DNA of 64,000 nucleotides, from NCBI GenBank assembly GCA_012934845.2, contig WNNJ02003583.1, forward strand, positions 124,001 through 188,000, written 5' to 3'. The notes under the pieces are model-generated. The model was given only the letters and a program-made list of their open reading frames with translations, was not told the DNA's origin and ran no database searches. Shown piece after piece: positions 17,922 through 28,763 of this stretch. The translations under genes were made by a program, and so were the position numbers. Every line of letters begins with the position of its first letter. The first letter of the stretch is position 1. Source of the stretch: Pomphorhynchus laevis. Its lineage: Eukaryota > Acanthocephala > Palaeacanthocephala > Echinorhynchida > Pomphorhynchidae.

Positions 17922-19510
17922 TAGCTATGGCTGCTTTTGCAGTGCCCTCGCTGGCAATTATTCATCGAATTCGTGAGTCGGTTCCGCACGTAAGTCAGTA
18001 TTGGTATGCGGACGACGCAAATTTTATGGGGTCGTTAGAGGACGTTTCTCGAGTTTGGGACCTACTCGAATCATTTGGTCATCAGCATGGCTACTTTGTT
18101 AACGCCAATAAATCAATTGTGATGATTCATTCTGAACAGCTAGAAGAAACCGAAAAACGATTTGAAAAATACAACGTCCGTATTGAGACAAGGGGTGTCA
18201 AACTGCTAGGATCACCTGTTGGAGACGCCGAATTTGTCAAGAATATGAGTGGTGAGCTCATATCCAAATGGTCTTGTTTGATCAGGAAACTTGCCAACGC
18301 GGCAAAACATGATGCCCAGTCAGCATATGTCGCCTTTGTCAAAGCCTGTCAATCAAAGTGGTTACATTTATGCAGGACAACCCAATGTGATCCAGGTTGG
18401 TTCTCTGAAATTAGACAGCTAATATTTGGGCAGTTCGCTTTCGATGTATTTGGGCACACACTGGACGAAACTGAGCAGTTGATTTGTAGTCTCCCTTTGA
18501 GTTTCGGAGGTATGGGATTTCGAGATCCTTGCGTAGACGCTCCATACGTGCTGAACGCGTCAAAACGGTTGTGCAGAGCTTTTGACCAGTCGGATAATAT
18601 TCTCGAAGTAGATAGGCTGCAAACCCAAGCTCTGAAAGATATTGCTAACAACAACAGATTACGTTATGCTTCACTATTGGTTGGTTTACGTGAACGTGCT
18701 TCAATTCAAACAGTCAAGCTTCTACAGTATGCATCGGTCAAAGGGGCTTCAAGTTGGCTTCAAACGAGTCCTCTTAAAGCTTCGGGATTTAACATGACAA
18801 AATTCGAATTTCAGGATGCGGTTGCTGCAAGGTATAACTGGTCCTTATCTAGTCTACCGAAAAAGTGCGAATGTGGAGATGATATCTGTCTAACCCATGC
18901 ATTGTCGTGCAAAAGAGGGGCTCTCCCAATTATTCGTCACAATGAGGTAAGGGATGTTTTGGCCTCCGCCTTATCTGAAATATGCAACGGCGTCGGGATT
19001 GAACCCGCACTCCAGCCCGTTACAAATGACTTTGTATTTCAGTGCTCGACCACAGCCCGGGGAGAAGATGCTCATCCTAATATTGTATGCGGCGGTTTAT
19101 TCGGTGGTAGGTTGGAGCGGACATTCATAGATGTCTGCGTCTTCGACAACTTGGCTCCATCTTATCATCTAAGGACTGTCGATGCAAGTTTCGAATACCA
19201 CGAGAATCGGAAAAGAGCAAAGTATCAGGAACGGATTAGTGAGATTGAACACTCGTCTTTCATACCGTTTGTCCTGGCAGCTACTGGAGGCTTTGGTCCG
19301 ACAGTGAAACGGTTGATGCAGACAATCGCTGCAAGGATGTCCTCCAAACTGCAACGAAGCTATAGCGATATGATTTCGCTTATACGAACACGATTCAGCA
19401 TAACTCTCGCGCGTTCTATTTACTGCTGCATGCGGACGCCACGATCACGAATCGGTGAATTTACTCGGCCCATGGGGAACGCGGTGACTGGAATAGCTTC
19501 AATTCGATGA
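17922..19510 (+). CDS. R2-type LINE protein, RT C-part and restriction-like endonuclease (A)
   Basis: About 529 uninterrupted codons of element sequence (the open frame itself starts at 17888 in the neighbouring Penelope-like sequence). RT motif C YWYADDANFMGS and the VNANKS segment are followed by the thumb region, ASSWLQTSPLKASGF, the CCHC knuckle CECGDDICLTHALSC, IIRHNEVRD, and the endonuclease ERTFIDVCVFDNLAPS...YHENRKRAKYQERI. All catalytic residues expected of the endonuclease are present. This is the best-preserved C-terminal half in the window. RT motif A is missing through 5' truncation. Confidence 0.85.
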
Positions 19511-19585
19511 ATGCATTATTATTTTTTTTCTTTCTACGTTGGAAGTTTTCATAACTTTTGTACATTTACGAATTATGACAGTAGT

Positions 19586-19603
19586 GGCCCATTTGAGGGA
19601 ACC
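19586..19603 (+). promoter_or_regulatory. 3' hairpin of R2-type LINE (A)
   Basis: GGCCCATTTGAGGGAACC, 76 bp after the stop; CCC/GGG and GG/CC pairing with an AA bulge. Probably part of the RNA recognised for target-primed reverse transcription (inference). Confidence 0.65.
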
Positions 19604-19742
19604 TTATTTTCTGTAAATTCGGAATAAATATTATATATAAAAAAAATTATTTAATCTATCTATTGACGTTAAAAGAAGTATTGATTATTAAAGTTCTTAC
19701 AATAGTTTAAAATTATAAGCTGCTAACAAATAACTATTTACA

Positions 19743-19851
19743 CCGGCTCATCCGCTCGACGACTACGACGCACGTTGCCATCCGTCCTTTACAAACAATT
19801 CGCCCAGTCCGTGCTCGAAATCGTCGTACTTCTGTCATGACAAGGGGTAAA
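19743..19851 (+). repeat. 109-bp leader duplication, unit 1
   Basis: Direct repeat of 19937-20045, with only two differences, both G in unit 1 against A in unit 2 (TCGTCG against TCATCA). Both units end in ATGACAAGGGGTAAA, the start of the element ORF; this upstream copy would give only a seven-residue peptide. Confidence 0.9.
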
Positions 19852-19936
19852 AATATTTTTTGACTTCAAAAAATATTTACAGCTTAAACACACATTTGGG
19901 ATCTAAATTAAATACACAAATTACAGATCTGTGTAG

Positions 19937-20045
19937 CCGGCTCATCCGCTCGACGACTACGACGCACGTTGCCATCCGTCCTTTACAAACAATTCGCCCA
20001 GTCCGTGCTCGAAATCATCATACTTCTGTCATGACAAGGGGTAAA
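19937..20045 (+). repeat. 109-bp leader duplication, unit 2
   Basis: The second unit contains the functional-looking start codon at 20031 that leads into the Cys-cluster protein. Eighty-five bp separate the two units. Confidence 0.9.
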
Positions 20046-23007
20046 CCGAATTCCATTGTTCGGTGTTGCACTTGTAACGGTCAAGCAGCGAAATGTAAGG
20101 GCTGTCGATGCGCTAAACAAAACCTTGCATGTTCAAATTGTAGAGCAATCGATTGCCAAAACAAACAGAGAGATACCATCGGAGTTCAATCAATACCCTT
20201 AGCACCGGACGTTTCACCAGCTGCTCACGAACAACAGATCGATACTGTTGAATCGATAGTATACGGTCAGCTACTATCAGTCAGTGATTCAATGGAAGCC
20301 AAATCTCATGATTCTACCTCAATGTGCAGCAAGTCATCAGTTTGTCGATACACTCACTTCTTTTTATTCGAAAGTTGCTTACAGCCAAGATGATGAGGAA
20401 TCCGCGTTTAAGCTAGCTTCTGTCTTCCCTCAATTAATTCTCCAGAAAATTAAGTCTAAGAAAATTTCAATTATACGGAAAACCTTTTAGCGTAGATTGT
20501 CACTGTGGCAAAATTGTCGATATATAAAACTATACGAAGAAGCCATGTATCTTCAGGTGGCCTACAATCAATCAACAAGGAATGGATCGACTTTGGATTG
20601 GAAGAAGCGTTTCAGTGGACTGATGACTCAAGGAAAAATTGCAGCAAGCACCTCTGTGCTTTCTGACCAGGTGTCGACTGGAGTTTTATCACCAGATTCT
20701 ATTATTGACGGCAGAACTGTTGAGAGTGTGCTCAATGATTTTCATCCGATGCCATCCGAAATAAATGAAGACGTATTGCTGTCGAAGCGATTTCACCGAG
20801 CTGCATACCACCACGAAGTTCGATTCAGAGCAATTGATGATGAATGTATCATACGCGCATGTAAAAAGACAAAGGGTAGTGCTGGGCCGTCTGGACTTGA
20901 CGCATTAGCATGGTATAATTTACTGACTCGTTTCGGAAAACAGTCGCTTTCTTTGGCACGAGTACTAGCAGATTTCACTTTTAGGTTAACAACCGACAAC
21001 ATTGGGCCTGGTGTTCTTGATGCGTTTGTTGCTTGCAGATTAATAGCATTACAGAAGAAAGAAGGGGGTGTTAGGCCAATAGGTGTATGTGAGGTAGTGA
21101 GGCGTATTGTATGTAAAGCCATACTTGAGGTAATTCGAGGGGATATTCAGGAAGCTGCGGGGTGCGACCAATTATCAGCATCACAACGAGGTGGAATTGA
21201 GTACGCCATTAGCTCAATTCGTGAAACGTATTGTCATTCCGAGCATTGTTGCGTCCTTGCCGTCGACGCTTCGAACGCATTCAACGCATTAAATTGCGCA
21301 GTATAACTCCATAATATTCAATATGTTTGCTCATCGCTATCAAACACTTTGAATAATATTTACTCGAGGCCTACACAACTCGTTCTTGGTGGGTCCAGCT
21401 TATTCTCATCCGAAGGATTCACTCAAGGCGATCCATTGGCAATGGTCGCTTTCTCAATGGCATCGCTGCCACTCATCGATATAATTGCCCATTAAGTACC
21501 TGGTATAAATCAAAAATGGTTCGCGGATGATGCGAATTTTGCTGGGAAACCTCAAGATCTAGTTCAGGTGCGGAATATTCTAAAGTGCATGGGACCAAAA
21601 TTTGGATATTATGTTAATGCTTCTAAGACCAAAGTCTTAGTTCACAACGTAAATCAATACAATCTGTTTCCCGATGATATTACTTGCAAGTCCATAGATG
21701 GAATCACTGTTCTTCGAGTTCTTATTGGGTCGGTCGATTTCGTTTCTTCTACTACAAAAGTGAAGTTTGATCATTTGGGCTCGTTGTACTCGCGATTGGC
21801 AGAGGTTGCCTCAATTGACCCTCATGCTGCCTACTCATGTCTAACAAAATCTCTACAGTTTAAGTTGACACATTATATGAGATCAGTGCTATGCAATGAA
21901 GTTGAAACATAATCAGTAAGTATTGCTTTAAGAGAGCGATTACTTCCCATACTTCTCGGACGCAATCTCTCGGACGAAATGATTTCAATGGTAACACTTC
22001 CACTTAAGATGGGTGGCATGGGTATCAGTGATCCGGGGATTACATGCGTCCTTGAGTTTAATTGCGCGAATATGCTTCTAAATACATATGAGTCGGGCTT
22101 ACTTGGTGATTCGCTTTTCGTTATCAAACTGAAGTGCTTCGGGGAATATCAGAAACTCGGAGTGTCTTTTTCAGAGATCTGAAACAACAAGCCAAAAACA
22201 GAATTGATCACTTAACCAATAATTGTATCGAGCATGCGTCACATGCAGGGGCTTCGTCTTGGCTAAGTATCCTGCCCATTAAGTCTGAAGATTATCACTT
22301 GACTCGAAGGGAATTTACAGATGCTGTGGCCTCGAGATATGGTTGGACACCAACAGATGTAAACAGGACTGCATTTGCGGTGCCAAGATGGACATTCGTC
22401 ATGCAATGTCGTGCAAACGAGGAGGCTTTCCCAGTATCAGACATAATATTGTAAGGGATATTATAGCTCATTTGCTTGCAGATGCTCTTTGGGGTTGAAA
22501 TCGAGCCACCGCTTTCCATCGTTCCACCGAGTGTTAAATTCGAGGTTTCTACAACAACTCGTGACACCGCTGCCAGACTGGATATTGCTTGCACCGGCCT
22601 CAATGACAATCGTTTCGAGCGCACGTTTTTTTGACGTGAGTATTTTCTCTATACATGCTCCATCGTATGTCGAAAAGAGTCCTGCAGCAGCATTTCGTTA
22701 TCACGAGAACCGTAAAGTTGCAAAATATTGTGAAAGAGTTAAAACGGTCGATCAGGGAAGATTCATACCCCTAATTTTCTCCTCTTCTGGTGGGATCGGT
22801 AATAAAGCAATTTCAACTATCAAGACGATAGTATCCGCAACAACACGACGGTCCTCAGATTGCTATGCAGACATAATCGCTCGCTTGCATTCCAAAATAT
22901 CAATTGCGATTGCTCGCTCAGCATCAGCAAGCCTGCGATTGCCGATATCAACCAGCCACTCGCCGATATATATCAAGCCGACATCGGACGCTTGGTTGAA
23001 GGCATAA
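20031..23007 (+). pseudogene. R2-type LINE protein (B), broken
   Basis: The N-terminal Cys cluster reads RCCTCNGQAAKCKGCRCAKQ...CSNCRAIDCQN. RT follows: GGVRPIGVCEVVRRIVCKAIL, motif A AVDASNAFNALN, motif B GFTQGDPLAMVAFS, motif C KWFADDANFAG. The endonuclease part has ERTFFDVSIFSIHAPS and YHENRKVAKYCERV. Frame changes near 20285 and several after 21300, plus in-frame stops near 20489, 21305 and 21495, make at least six lesions. Close in sequence to Ra and clearly different from copies A and C. Confidence 0.85.
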
Positions 23008-23066
23008 GGTGGTCATTAAGATGAAACTACAACAATTAAATTAAGGATTTGTACGTTTGAACTGAA

Positions 23067-23084
23067 GGCCCATTTGCGGGAACC
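23067..23084 (+). promoter_or_regulatory. 3' hairpin of R2-type LINE (B)
   Basis: GGCCCATTTGCGGGAACC, 59 bp after the ORF end, then an A-rich tract and TTTAATCTATC. Confidence 0.65.
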
Positions 23085-23420
23085 AATTTTGTACAATTTA
23101 AATAAATAAGACATTCTTCAAAAAAAATTTAATCTATCTATTTATTTTTAATAAATTATTCATTATTAAAAAAAAATTATTTAATCTATCTTAATTGAAA
23201 TTTGTCTTGGTTATATTAAGTTCTATACAATCTAAAGTAAATACATTTGAAATCTAAAGTGAATACAAGTTTAAACTATCACGTTATCCCTATTAACTAC
23301 TTACACTAATTACATTACTTACAACTCGCTGTTGTTCATCCTCAAAACAATCCACAAAACACACAATAAATTAACATACAATCGTCCAGCTTGACACAAC
23401 ACAAACTATAACTTGAAAAA

Positions 23421-26310
23421 ATGCCAAAGGGCGCGCCATCAGCACTTCCTAGATGTTCCGGTTGTAATGGACCGAATGCTGTTTGCAAGGGTTGTCGGTG
23501 TCGCAAGGCTAACAAGCATTACGAACTGTGCAGCGCCTAATTGCTCAAATAACAGCCCTTCTATCAATATGGAGAGACAAAATGCACGCACTGATGAGTT
23601 TATTGGCGACGACATTAATCAACCGTTGTCAAGCGTTCAGATTACGGCAGCTCCTAACAAACCGCAAATAACATGTCTTCTTCATCTACCAACCATATCA
23701 ACAATTTATGACGAAATTAGAACACGGAGACCAAACCTCTTTCATCCCCCAATTTGTGATGCCAGTAATAGGTTCGTAAACCTTTTGACTTCGGCTTACA
23801 GTAAATTCACTAACAACCATCCTGAACAACCAACTGCATTGAAAGAGGCAGCTGTAATGTGTCAGCTATTACTCCAAAGATTACCGACGAGAAAAACAGA
23901 CGCGTTGCGAAAAGCTCTTGAAAGACGCTTGGATGCATGGCAGAAAGGTGATTTCATAGCCTTGCTAGATGAAGGTATTGTTCTTCAAAATGCCGTGAAT
24001 GCTCAGACTAGAAAACCACGTACGAAGCATAATGACTGCTTAAAATCATTTTCTCGGCTCATGCAATCCGGAAACACAAGAGGTGCGCTTAATAGTCTTA
24101 CCATAAAAGAGTCTGACGAACTAGCCTTGTTCAAGATGAACGACGAACTGAATAGACAGACGATTAAGAATATTCTGCTAGATCTTCATCCCGCTGCCAG
24201 AGACGTGGAAGCGGTCGCTCTCCAAGAAAATAGTCTCAGTGGGAGTATTTCTCACCACCCAGTTGAATACACAGTTATTGATAGAACCAGGATAATGAAA
24301 GCTGCTAAAAAATTACAAGGCGGTGCGGGTCCATCCGGAATGACCGCTGTTATAATGAAAACGTTATTGAGCAGTTTCAAGACTCACTCGCAACGTCTTG
24401 CCGATGTTTTAGCTGACATGGCTTATAAAATTGCCACAGAAGCAATAAACCCCATCCATATGGAGGCATTCACGGCCATCAGGATAATCGCACTCAATAA
24501 AAAACCAGGGATTAGGCCAATAGGAGTTGGCGAGGTCGTCCGACGATTGATTGGTAAGGTTATTCTCGAAGTTGCTTCCCCAAAATTGCAAGCAGTAGCA
24601 GGCGTTATGCAACTTTGTGCCGGTCAGCAGGCAGGTATTGAATATGCGATTCGCAGCATAAACAGTGAATTCTCGAGAAGCAATATGGTTTGCTTACTTG
24701 CTGTCGATGCAGCGAATGCTTTCAATTGTGTCAATAGGAAACTATTGCTGGCAAATGTTGGCATGGTATGTCCAGCTTTATCTGTGCCACTTTACAATAT
24801 ATATTCACATAATACGCAGCTTATCGGGGAATGCGATATTATCATGGCACAAGAAGGCCTAACACAAGGGGACCCTTTGGCAATGGCGGCTTTTGCCGTA
24901 TCTTCGTTGGTGTTTATTCATCGTCTACAAGCCTCAGTTCCCGGTCTTTTCCAAAGATGGTATGCGGACGATGCTTCATTTGTTGGTAGCGTATCTACAC
25001 TGCACAAGGCGTGGGAATGGCTTGCAGACAACGGTCCCCACTACGGCTATATTGTAAATCCAGGAAAGTCAAAGCTGTTGATACATCCTAATAATGAAGA
25101 TCTCGCAAAGTCAACGTTTACAGGAACGAGCATAGAAGTCGTGACAGATGGGTTGGTTATCCTTGGTTCTCCTATTAATTCGTCAACATATAAACAATCT
25201 GATGTACACAGCCGGATTTCAAAGTCTATCTCTCTAATCACTAAGCTGACTGACGCTGCTAGGTTTGATCCACACTCGGCTTATTCTGCATTCGTATATG
25301 GAGCTCAATCAAAGTGGATACACCTTTCAAGGACGACCAAAATCACTCCTGAAAGCATGCAACCATTTCACGATGAGATTTATGGGCAATTTGTACAAAT
25401 ACTTGTCAACACCGAACTATCTGACATGCAGAAGCAAATTATTGCATTACCAACGTCAGTTGGTGGTCTTGGCATAAGAAGTCATATCGTGGAAGCAATA
25501 TCGCAGTTTGAGTCATCAAGAATTTTAACGTCCACCTACTCAAAAGATTTGAGTTTTTCCGAATTAATTGATGACCAACATGAGGCCGAAGACTTATAAC
25601 CATCACAAACTTAGCCACTGCCAGAGCCAAAAGAGCTGATATCGTCAGATTATTCCAGGATGCGGAAAATATTTTACAGTACGCTAGTTTGAAGGGCGCA
25701 TCCAGCTGGTTAACAATCCGTCCACTATCGTTTAAATCATTCCACCTGTCACATCATGAATTTCAAGATGCTGTCGCAGCACGGTATGGATGGACACCAA
25801 ACGACATATCGGGGTATATGCATCTGTGTATCAGAGATGTCTTGCTGTCATGCGTTATCGTGTCGTAGGGGTGCCTTGACAATAATTAGACATAACGAGA
25901 TACGAGATACACTATCTAGATATTTGTCCACTGCATGTAGCTGTGTTGCCTTGGAACCGTGCCTGTCAGCAGTACCCGAATGCTACAACTTTTTGACCAG
26001 TACGACAACTTGCACACCTGAAGCTCGAGTAGATATTGTGTGCAATGGACTTTTTGGAACTAGGATGGAGCGAACGTTCATCGACGTTTGTATCTTCAAT
26101 AATCTTGCACCATCCTATACCATTAAGTCACCATCCGTCGCATTTGAATATCACTAAAGCAGAAAGCAAGCGAAATACGAAGAACGAATTATTGATATTG
26201 AAAATGCATCCTTTTCTCCATTCGTAGTTTCTACCAACGGCGCTATTGGACCGGCAGCGTCTGCTTTACTGAAGAACTTAGCTAGAAAAATAGCAGATAA
26301 AAAAGGAATT
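23421..26310 (+). pseudogene. R2-type LINE protein (C)
   Basis: From ATG 23421 the Cys cluster reads RCSGCNGPNAVCKGCRCRKA; a frameshift near 23515 then leads into a frame open to 25599. RT motifs: GIRPIGVGEVVRRLIGKVIL, motif A AVDAANAFNCVNRK, motif B GLTQGDPLAMAAFAVSSL, motif C RWYADDASFVGS. After 25600 the protein continues in other frames (GASSWLTIRPLSF; SCRRGALTIIRHNEIRD; MERTFIDVCIFNNLAPS) with a stop in the YH-stop-SRKQAKYEERI segment. RT is intact and the endonuclease is broken. It belongs to a subfamily distinct from A and B. Confidence 0.85.
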
Positions 26311-26314
26311 AAAT

Positions 26315-26560
26315 CAGCTAACTGAGTCTACGTATTTAATATAATTATAAAATAAACAAAACATAATAATGCTAAATCAAAATTTAATAATTAAATAATA
26401 AAATTAAAAATTGTTTTTAGATTTTCTATAATTTAAATCAAGTTAAAAAAAAATAAAATAAAATAAAAAATAAAATTCAAAATAAACGTCATTTTTATGA
26501 ATTGACTAATAAATAACAGACGTTGTATCAGAATAAGAATTAGAGGTCATCAGGAGGAAC
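26315..26560 (-). mobile_element. Penelope-like 3' fragment PLE6 inside LINE C
   Basis: About 245 bp matching the non-coding 3' region of PLE3 (28400-28640), from AAATCAGCTAACTGAGT to the CATCAGGAGGAAC point. It interrupts the LINE C endonuclease tail, so it inserted after LINE C. Confidence 0.8.
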
Positions 26561-26739
26561 AGACTATAGTGATGAGATGAGCGCTTTGCGCACATCAATC
26601 GGCTTATCTTCGGCTAGAATGGTATCGGCTTGCTTAAGAGCATCAAGATCAAAGATCCTGCGCCATTCTGGCAACATTCCAATACGGAGACGGTGATTAC
26701 ATCAAATGAATACTTATTTTAATTTTGTTTGTTTTAAAT

Positions 26740-26759
26740 GAGCCCATTTGCGGGATACC
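26740..26759 (+). promoter_or_regulatory. 3' hairpin of R2-type LINE (C)
   Basis: GAGCCCATTTGCGGGATACC; CCC/GGG is kept and the outer pair is altered. Confidence 0.55.
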
Positions 26760-26849
26760 TTGAATGTAATTTTTGAAATAAATCAGGTATATATTAAAAA
26801 ATAAAAATAAAAAAATCTTATTAATCTATCTTATCTATTATTATTTAAT

Positions 26850-27150
26850 CCGTTGTCTCCAAGGTATTGCACGTAAGCTAGCTCTGAAAAACTACAGCTC
26901 ATACACCGCCGAAATTGCAAGGTTGCGAAGAACAATTGGTTGTATCGTCATGCGTGGCGTATCTATGAGCCTCAGATCACCTCGCTCCACATTGTTGCAA
27001 CCTGTCTCAATGTCAATATCTTGATCCTAATGACTGATAATTTGACAGTGTTTTCATTTTCTTGGACAATTTTACAATTTTACAATGTTTTAAGGCCCAT
27101 TTGAGGGATCCTAATAAATTATTATATTAAAAAAATATTTAATCTATCTG
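26850..27150 (+). mobile_element. R2-type LINE 3' end (E), severely 5'-truncated
   Basis: Encodes only the last residues of the endonuclease region (GIARKLALKNYSSYTAEIARLRRTIGCIVMRG), then a hairpin at 27094 and the tail TATTTAATCTATC. It directly follows the tail of copy C. Confidence 0.75.
27094..27111 (+). promoter_or_regulatory. 3' hairpin of R2-type LINE (E)
   Basis: GGCCCATTTGAGGGATCC; same pairs, bulge AT. Confidence 0.6.
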
Positions 27151-27405
27151 CACAAAAAGAGTCACAAGGAATTAGGAAACACGCTGACGCAATAAGCTCA
27201 TTGCGAAAACGTATAGGCATTGCGTTAGTCAAGGCAAACTCATGACTTTTCCACATGAATACAAAGTTTATTTGCGACACGACTAGTGACTGAACTGGCA
27301 GTCACACGTGCAATTAAAAAGTTAAAAAATAATAATGAACTCTTTGATTTAGAGTCAAATTCCCTCTATAATTTCTTTTCCATTTAATCAAATAAATTAT
27401 TATTT
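27151..27405 (+). mobile_element. R2-type LINE 3' end (F), severely 5'-truncated
   Basis: Encodes ADAISSLRKRIGIALVKANS, the end of the endonuclease region, then an AT-rich tail ending ATTATTTAATCTATT. No clear hairpin, though CCCTC remains. It is head to tail with E. Confidence 0.65.
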
Positions 27406-27640
27406 AATCTATTATTATTAATAAAGAGAATCGCGAGCTTCATGGCAAGGAGTCATAACAGCTCATACAATGATGAAATAACCAGATTACGTAGTGGCAT
27501 CCGCGTTATCCTTGCAAAGATGAGTTCTCAATGTGTCCGTGGCATGATGAGGTTTTTTTCTTTAAAATTGTAAATTTAGGCCCATTTGCGGGAGCCTATA
27601 TTAATGTAATAATAATTAAGAATAATGATAAATTTTTTTC
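27406..27640 (+). mobile_element. R2-type LINE 3' end (G), severely 5'-truncated
   Basis: Encodes NSSYNDEITRLRSGIRVILAKMSS...RG, a stop, then a hairpin at 27579 and an AT-rich tail. Its tail meets, tail to tail, the opposite-strand copy H. Confidence 0.7.
27579..27596 (+). promoter_or_regulatory. 3' hairpin of R2-type LINE (G)
   Basis: GGCCCATTTGCGGGAGCC; perfect CCC/GGG and GG/CC, bulge AG. Confidence 0.65.
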
Positions 27641-27649
27641 AGACAATAA

Positions 27650-28400
27650 TTTTTTTTACAATAAAAGGTTTCCGCAAATGGGCCTGCAATTCACGAAAAT
27701 AATAATAATATCTCTCAAGTTGAAAAAGTCGGTCTTCTATGAATTGACCGTAAAGAAGAATGGATGCCCCTGAATCGAACGACATCCCCTTATCGCGTGC
27801 GATGCGGCTCGACACAGCGTGAAACCAATGAATCGCCTCAGGTCACATAGTTTTTCCACGTAACTTCTGCGTCCCCGTGCAGCCTGCAAGCGAGCGGTTG
27901 TCATAAGCAGAACCGCGTCATCTGGTCCAGCAGCACCTGTAACGATAAACGCGAGTGGAATAAATCTGCTTATCTCAATATAAGTGACGCGCTCCGCGTA
28001 TTTTCATCTTTTCCTCGACTCATGGAAATCGAATGCTGCTTCTCTATTTGATGCACATGAGGGAGCATGATGGTTGAATACCGTAACGTCCATAAACATT
28101 CGCTCGTATCTGGCACTTGATAGTCCATTGCAGACGATGTCGAGCCTAGCCTCTTCGCTCTGACAAGTGGCTCGGTGGTTTAATTGATGACAGCTGTTTA
28201 CTTGTTGTAGTCGCGGTTCCACACCAACTCCTGTACATAACTTTGATAACTCGGTTGCCAGGAAGTCTCGTATGGCGTTGTGTCTCGTTATAATAATGCC
28301 TCCCCGTTTGTATGAAATCAAATGTGTGAGCTTAGCGTCTTCACCACACACACTTGTCTCTAGGGACTCCAATAGGATCTAGGTCGTAGCGCATGGCCAG
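27650..28400 (-). mobile_element. R2-type LINE 3' part (H), minus strand
   Basis: Endonuclease region in the frame 28372-28004 (CCHC remnant, ITRHNAIRD, ARYERMFMDVTVFNHHAPS, DFHESRKR) continuing in another frame (KKYAERVTYIEISRFIPLAF), then a hairpin at 27667-27684. It is bounded on the right by Penelope-like copy PLE3. Confidence 0.8.
27667..27684 (-). promoter_or_regulatory. 3' hairpin of R2-type LINE (H)
   Basis: Sense GGCCCATTTGCGGAAACC; one stem position is altered. Confidence 0.55.
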
Positions 28401-28621
28401 AGCATATTAAATCAGCTAACTGAGTCCACGTATTTAATATAATTATAAAATAAACAAAACATAATAATGCTAAATCAAAATTTAATAATTAAATATTAAA
28501 ATTAATAATTGTTTTTAGATTTTCTTTAATTTATATCAAGTTAAAATAAAAAATTGAAATTTAAAAAGTCATTTTAATGAGTTGACTAATAAAAAACAGA
28601 CATTGTATCATAATAAGAATT

Positions 28622-28724
28622 AGAGGTCATCAGGAGGAACTGCTATGCTATCAGGTTTCGGCCCATAACTCCTCTACCCAACATAGCAGCGGGGCCAAAT
28701 ACATGCTAATGATGTATTTCCTCT
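28622..28724 (-). ncRNA. Structured RNA candidate in PLE 3' region (PLE3 copy)
   Basis: On the sense (minus) strand five complementary pairs occur in 103 nt: AGAGG/CCTCT (outermost), AAATACAT/ATGTATTT, GGCCC/GGGCC, CTGCTATG/CATAGCAG, GAGGA/TCCTC. The last three cross one another. CTGATGA, GAAAC and GGGTA occur in the region, reminiscent of hammerhead core pieces known from PLEs, but not in an order I can fold into a canonical hammerhead. Confidence 0.5.
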
Positions 28725-28763
28725 AAAATAACTATCTAGTATCTTATTCTAATACAAAGTATA

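Larger units (their letters stand above)
17922..19664 (+). mobile_element. R2-type LINE copy A, 5'-truncated
   Basis: Starts inside RT motif B (LAMAAFAV) directly next to the Penelope-like linker and the sequence ATTTAATCTAG. It continues to a complete 3' end with hairpin (19586-19603), an A-rich tract and TTTAATCTATC. It is the first of a series of R2-type copies in the same orientation. Confidence 0.85.
19665..23160 (+). mobile_element. R2-type LINE copy B, full length but decayed
   Basis: Begins right after the AATCTATC end of copy A. It has a leader containing a 109-bp direct duplication, a start at 20031, RT and endonuclease in several frames, a hairpin at 23067 and an A-rich tail ending TTTAATCTATC near 23135. 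A further tail-like stretch of about 45 bp, again ending TTTAATCTATC, follows before copy C. Confidence 0.85.
23161..26825 (+). mobile_element. R2-type LINE copy C, full length, carrying a PLE insertion
   Basis: Leader (23161-23420, with ACTACTTACA at about 23299), start at 23421, long RT frame, endonuclease in further frames, 3' hairpin at 26740 and a tail ending TTAATCTATC near 26825. A Penelope-like 3' fragment (26315-26560) is inserted in the last part of the endonuclease region, after ADKKGIK and before YSDEMSALRTSIGLSSARM. Confidence 0.85.

Noticed and set aside
20793-21122. 109-codon minus-strand frame
   Set aside because: Shadow of the R2-type RT on the plus strand, including its motif 1 and A region.
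28622-28724. Canonical hammerhead ribozyme in the PLE 3' region
   Set aside because: CTGATGA and GAAA occur, but stems I-III cannot be drawn in canonical order, and the best 8-bp helix encloses TTGGGTA instead of the core; kept only as a structured RNA candidate.
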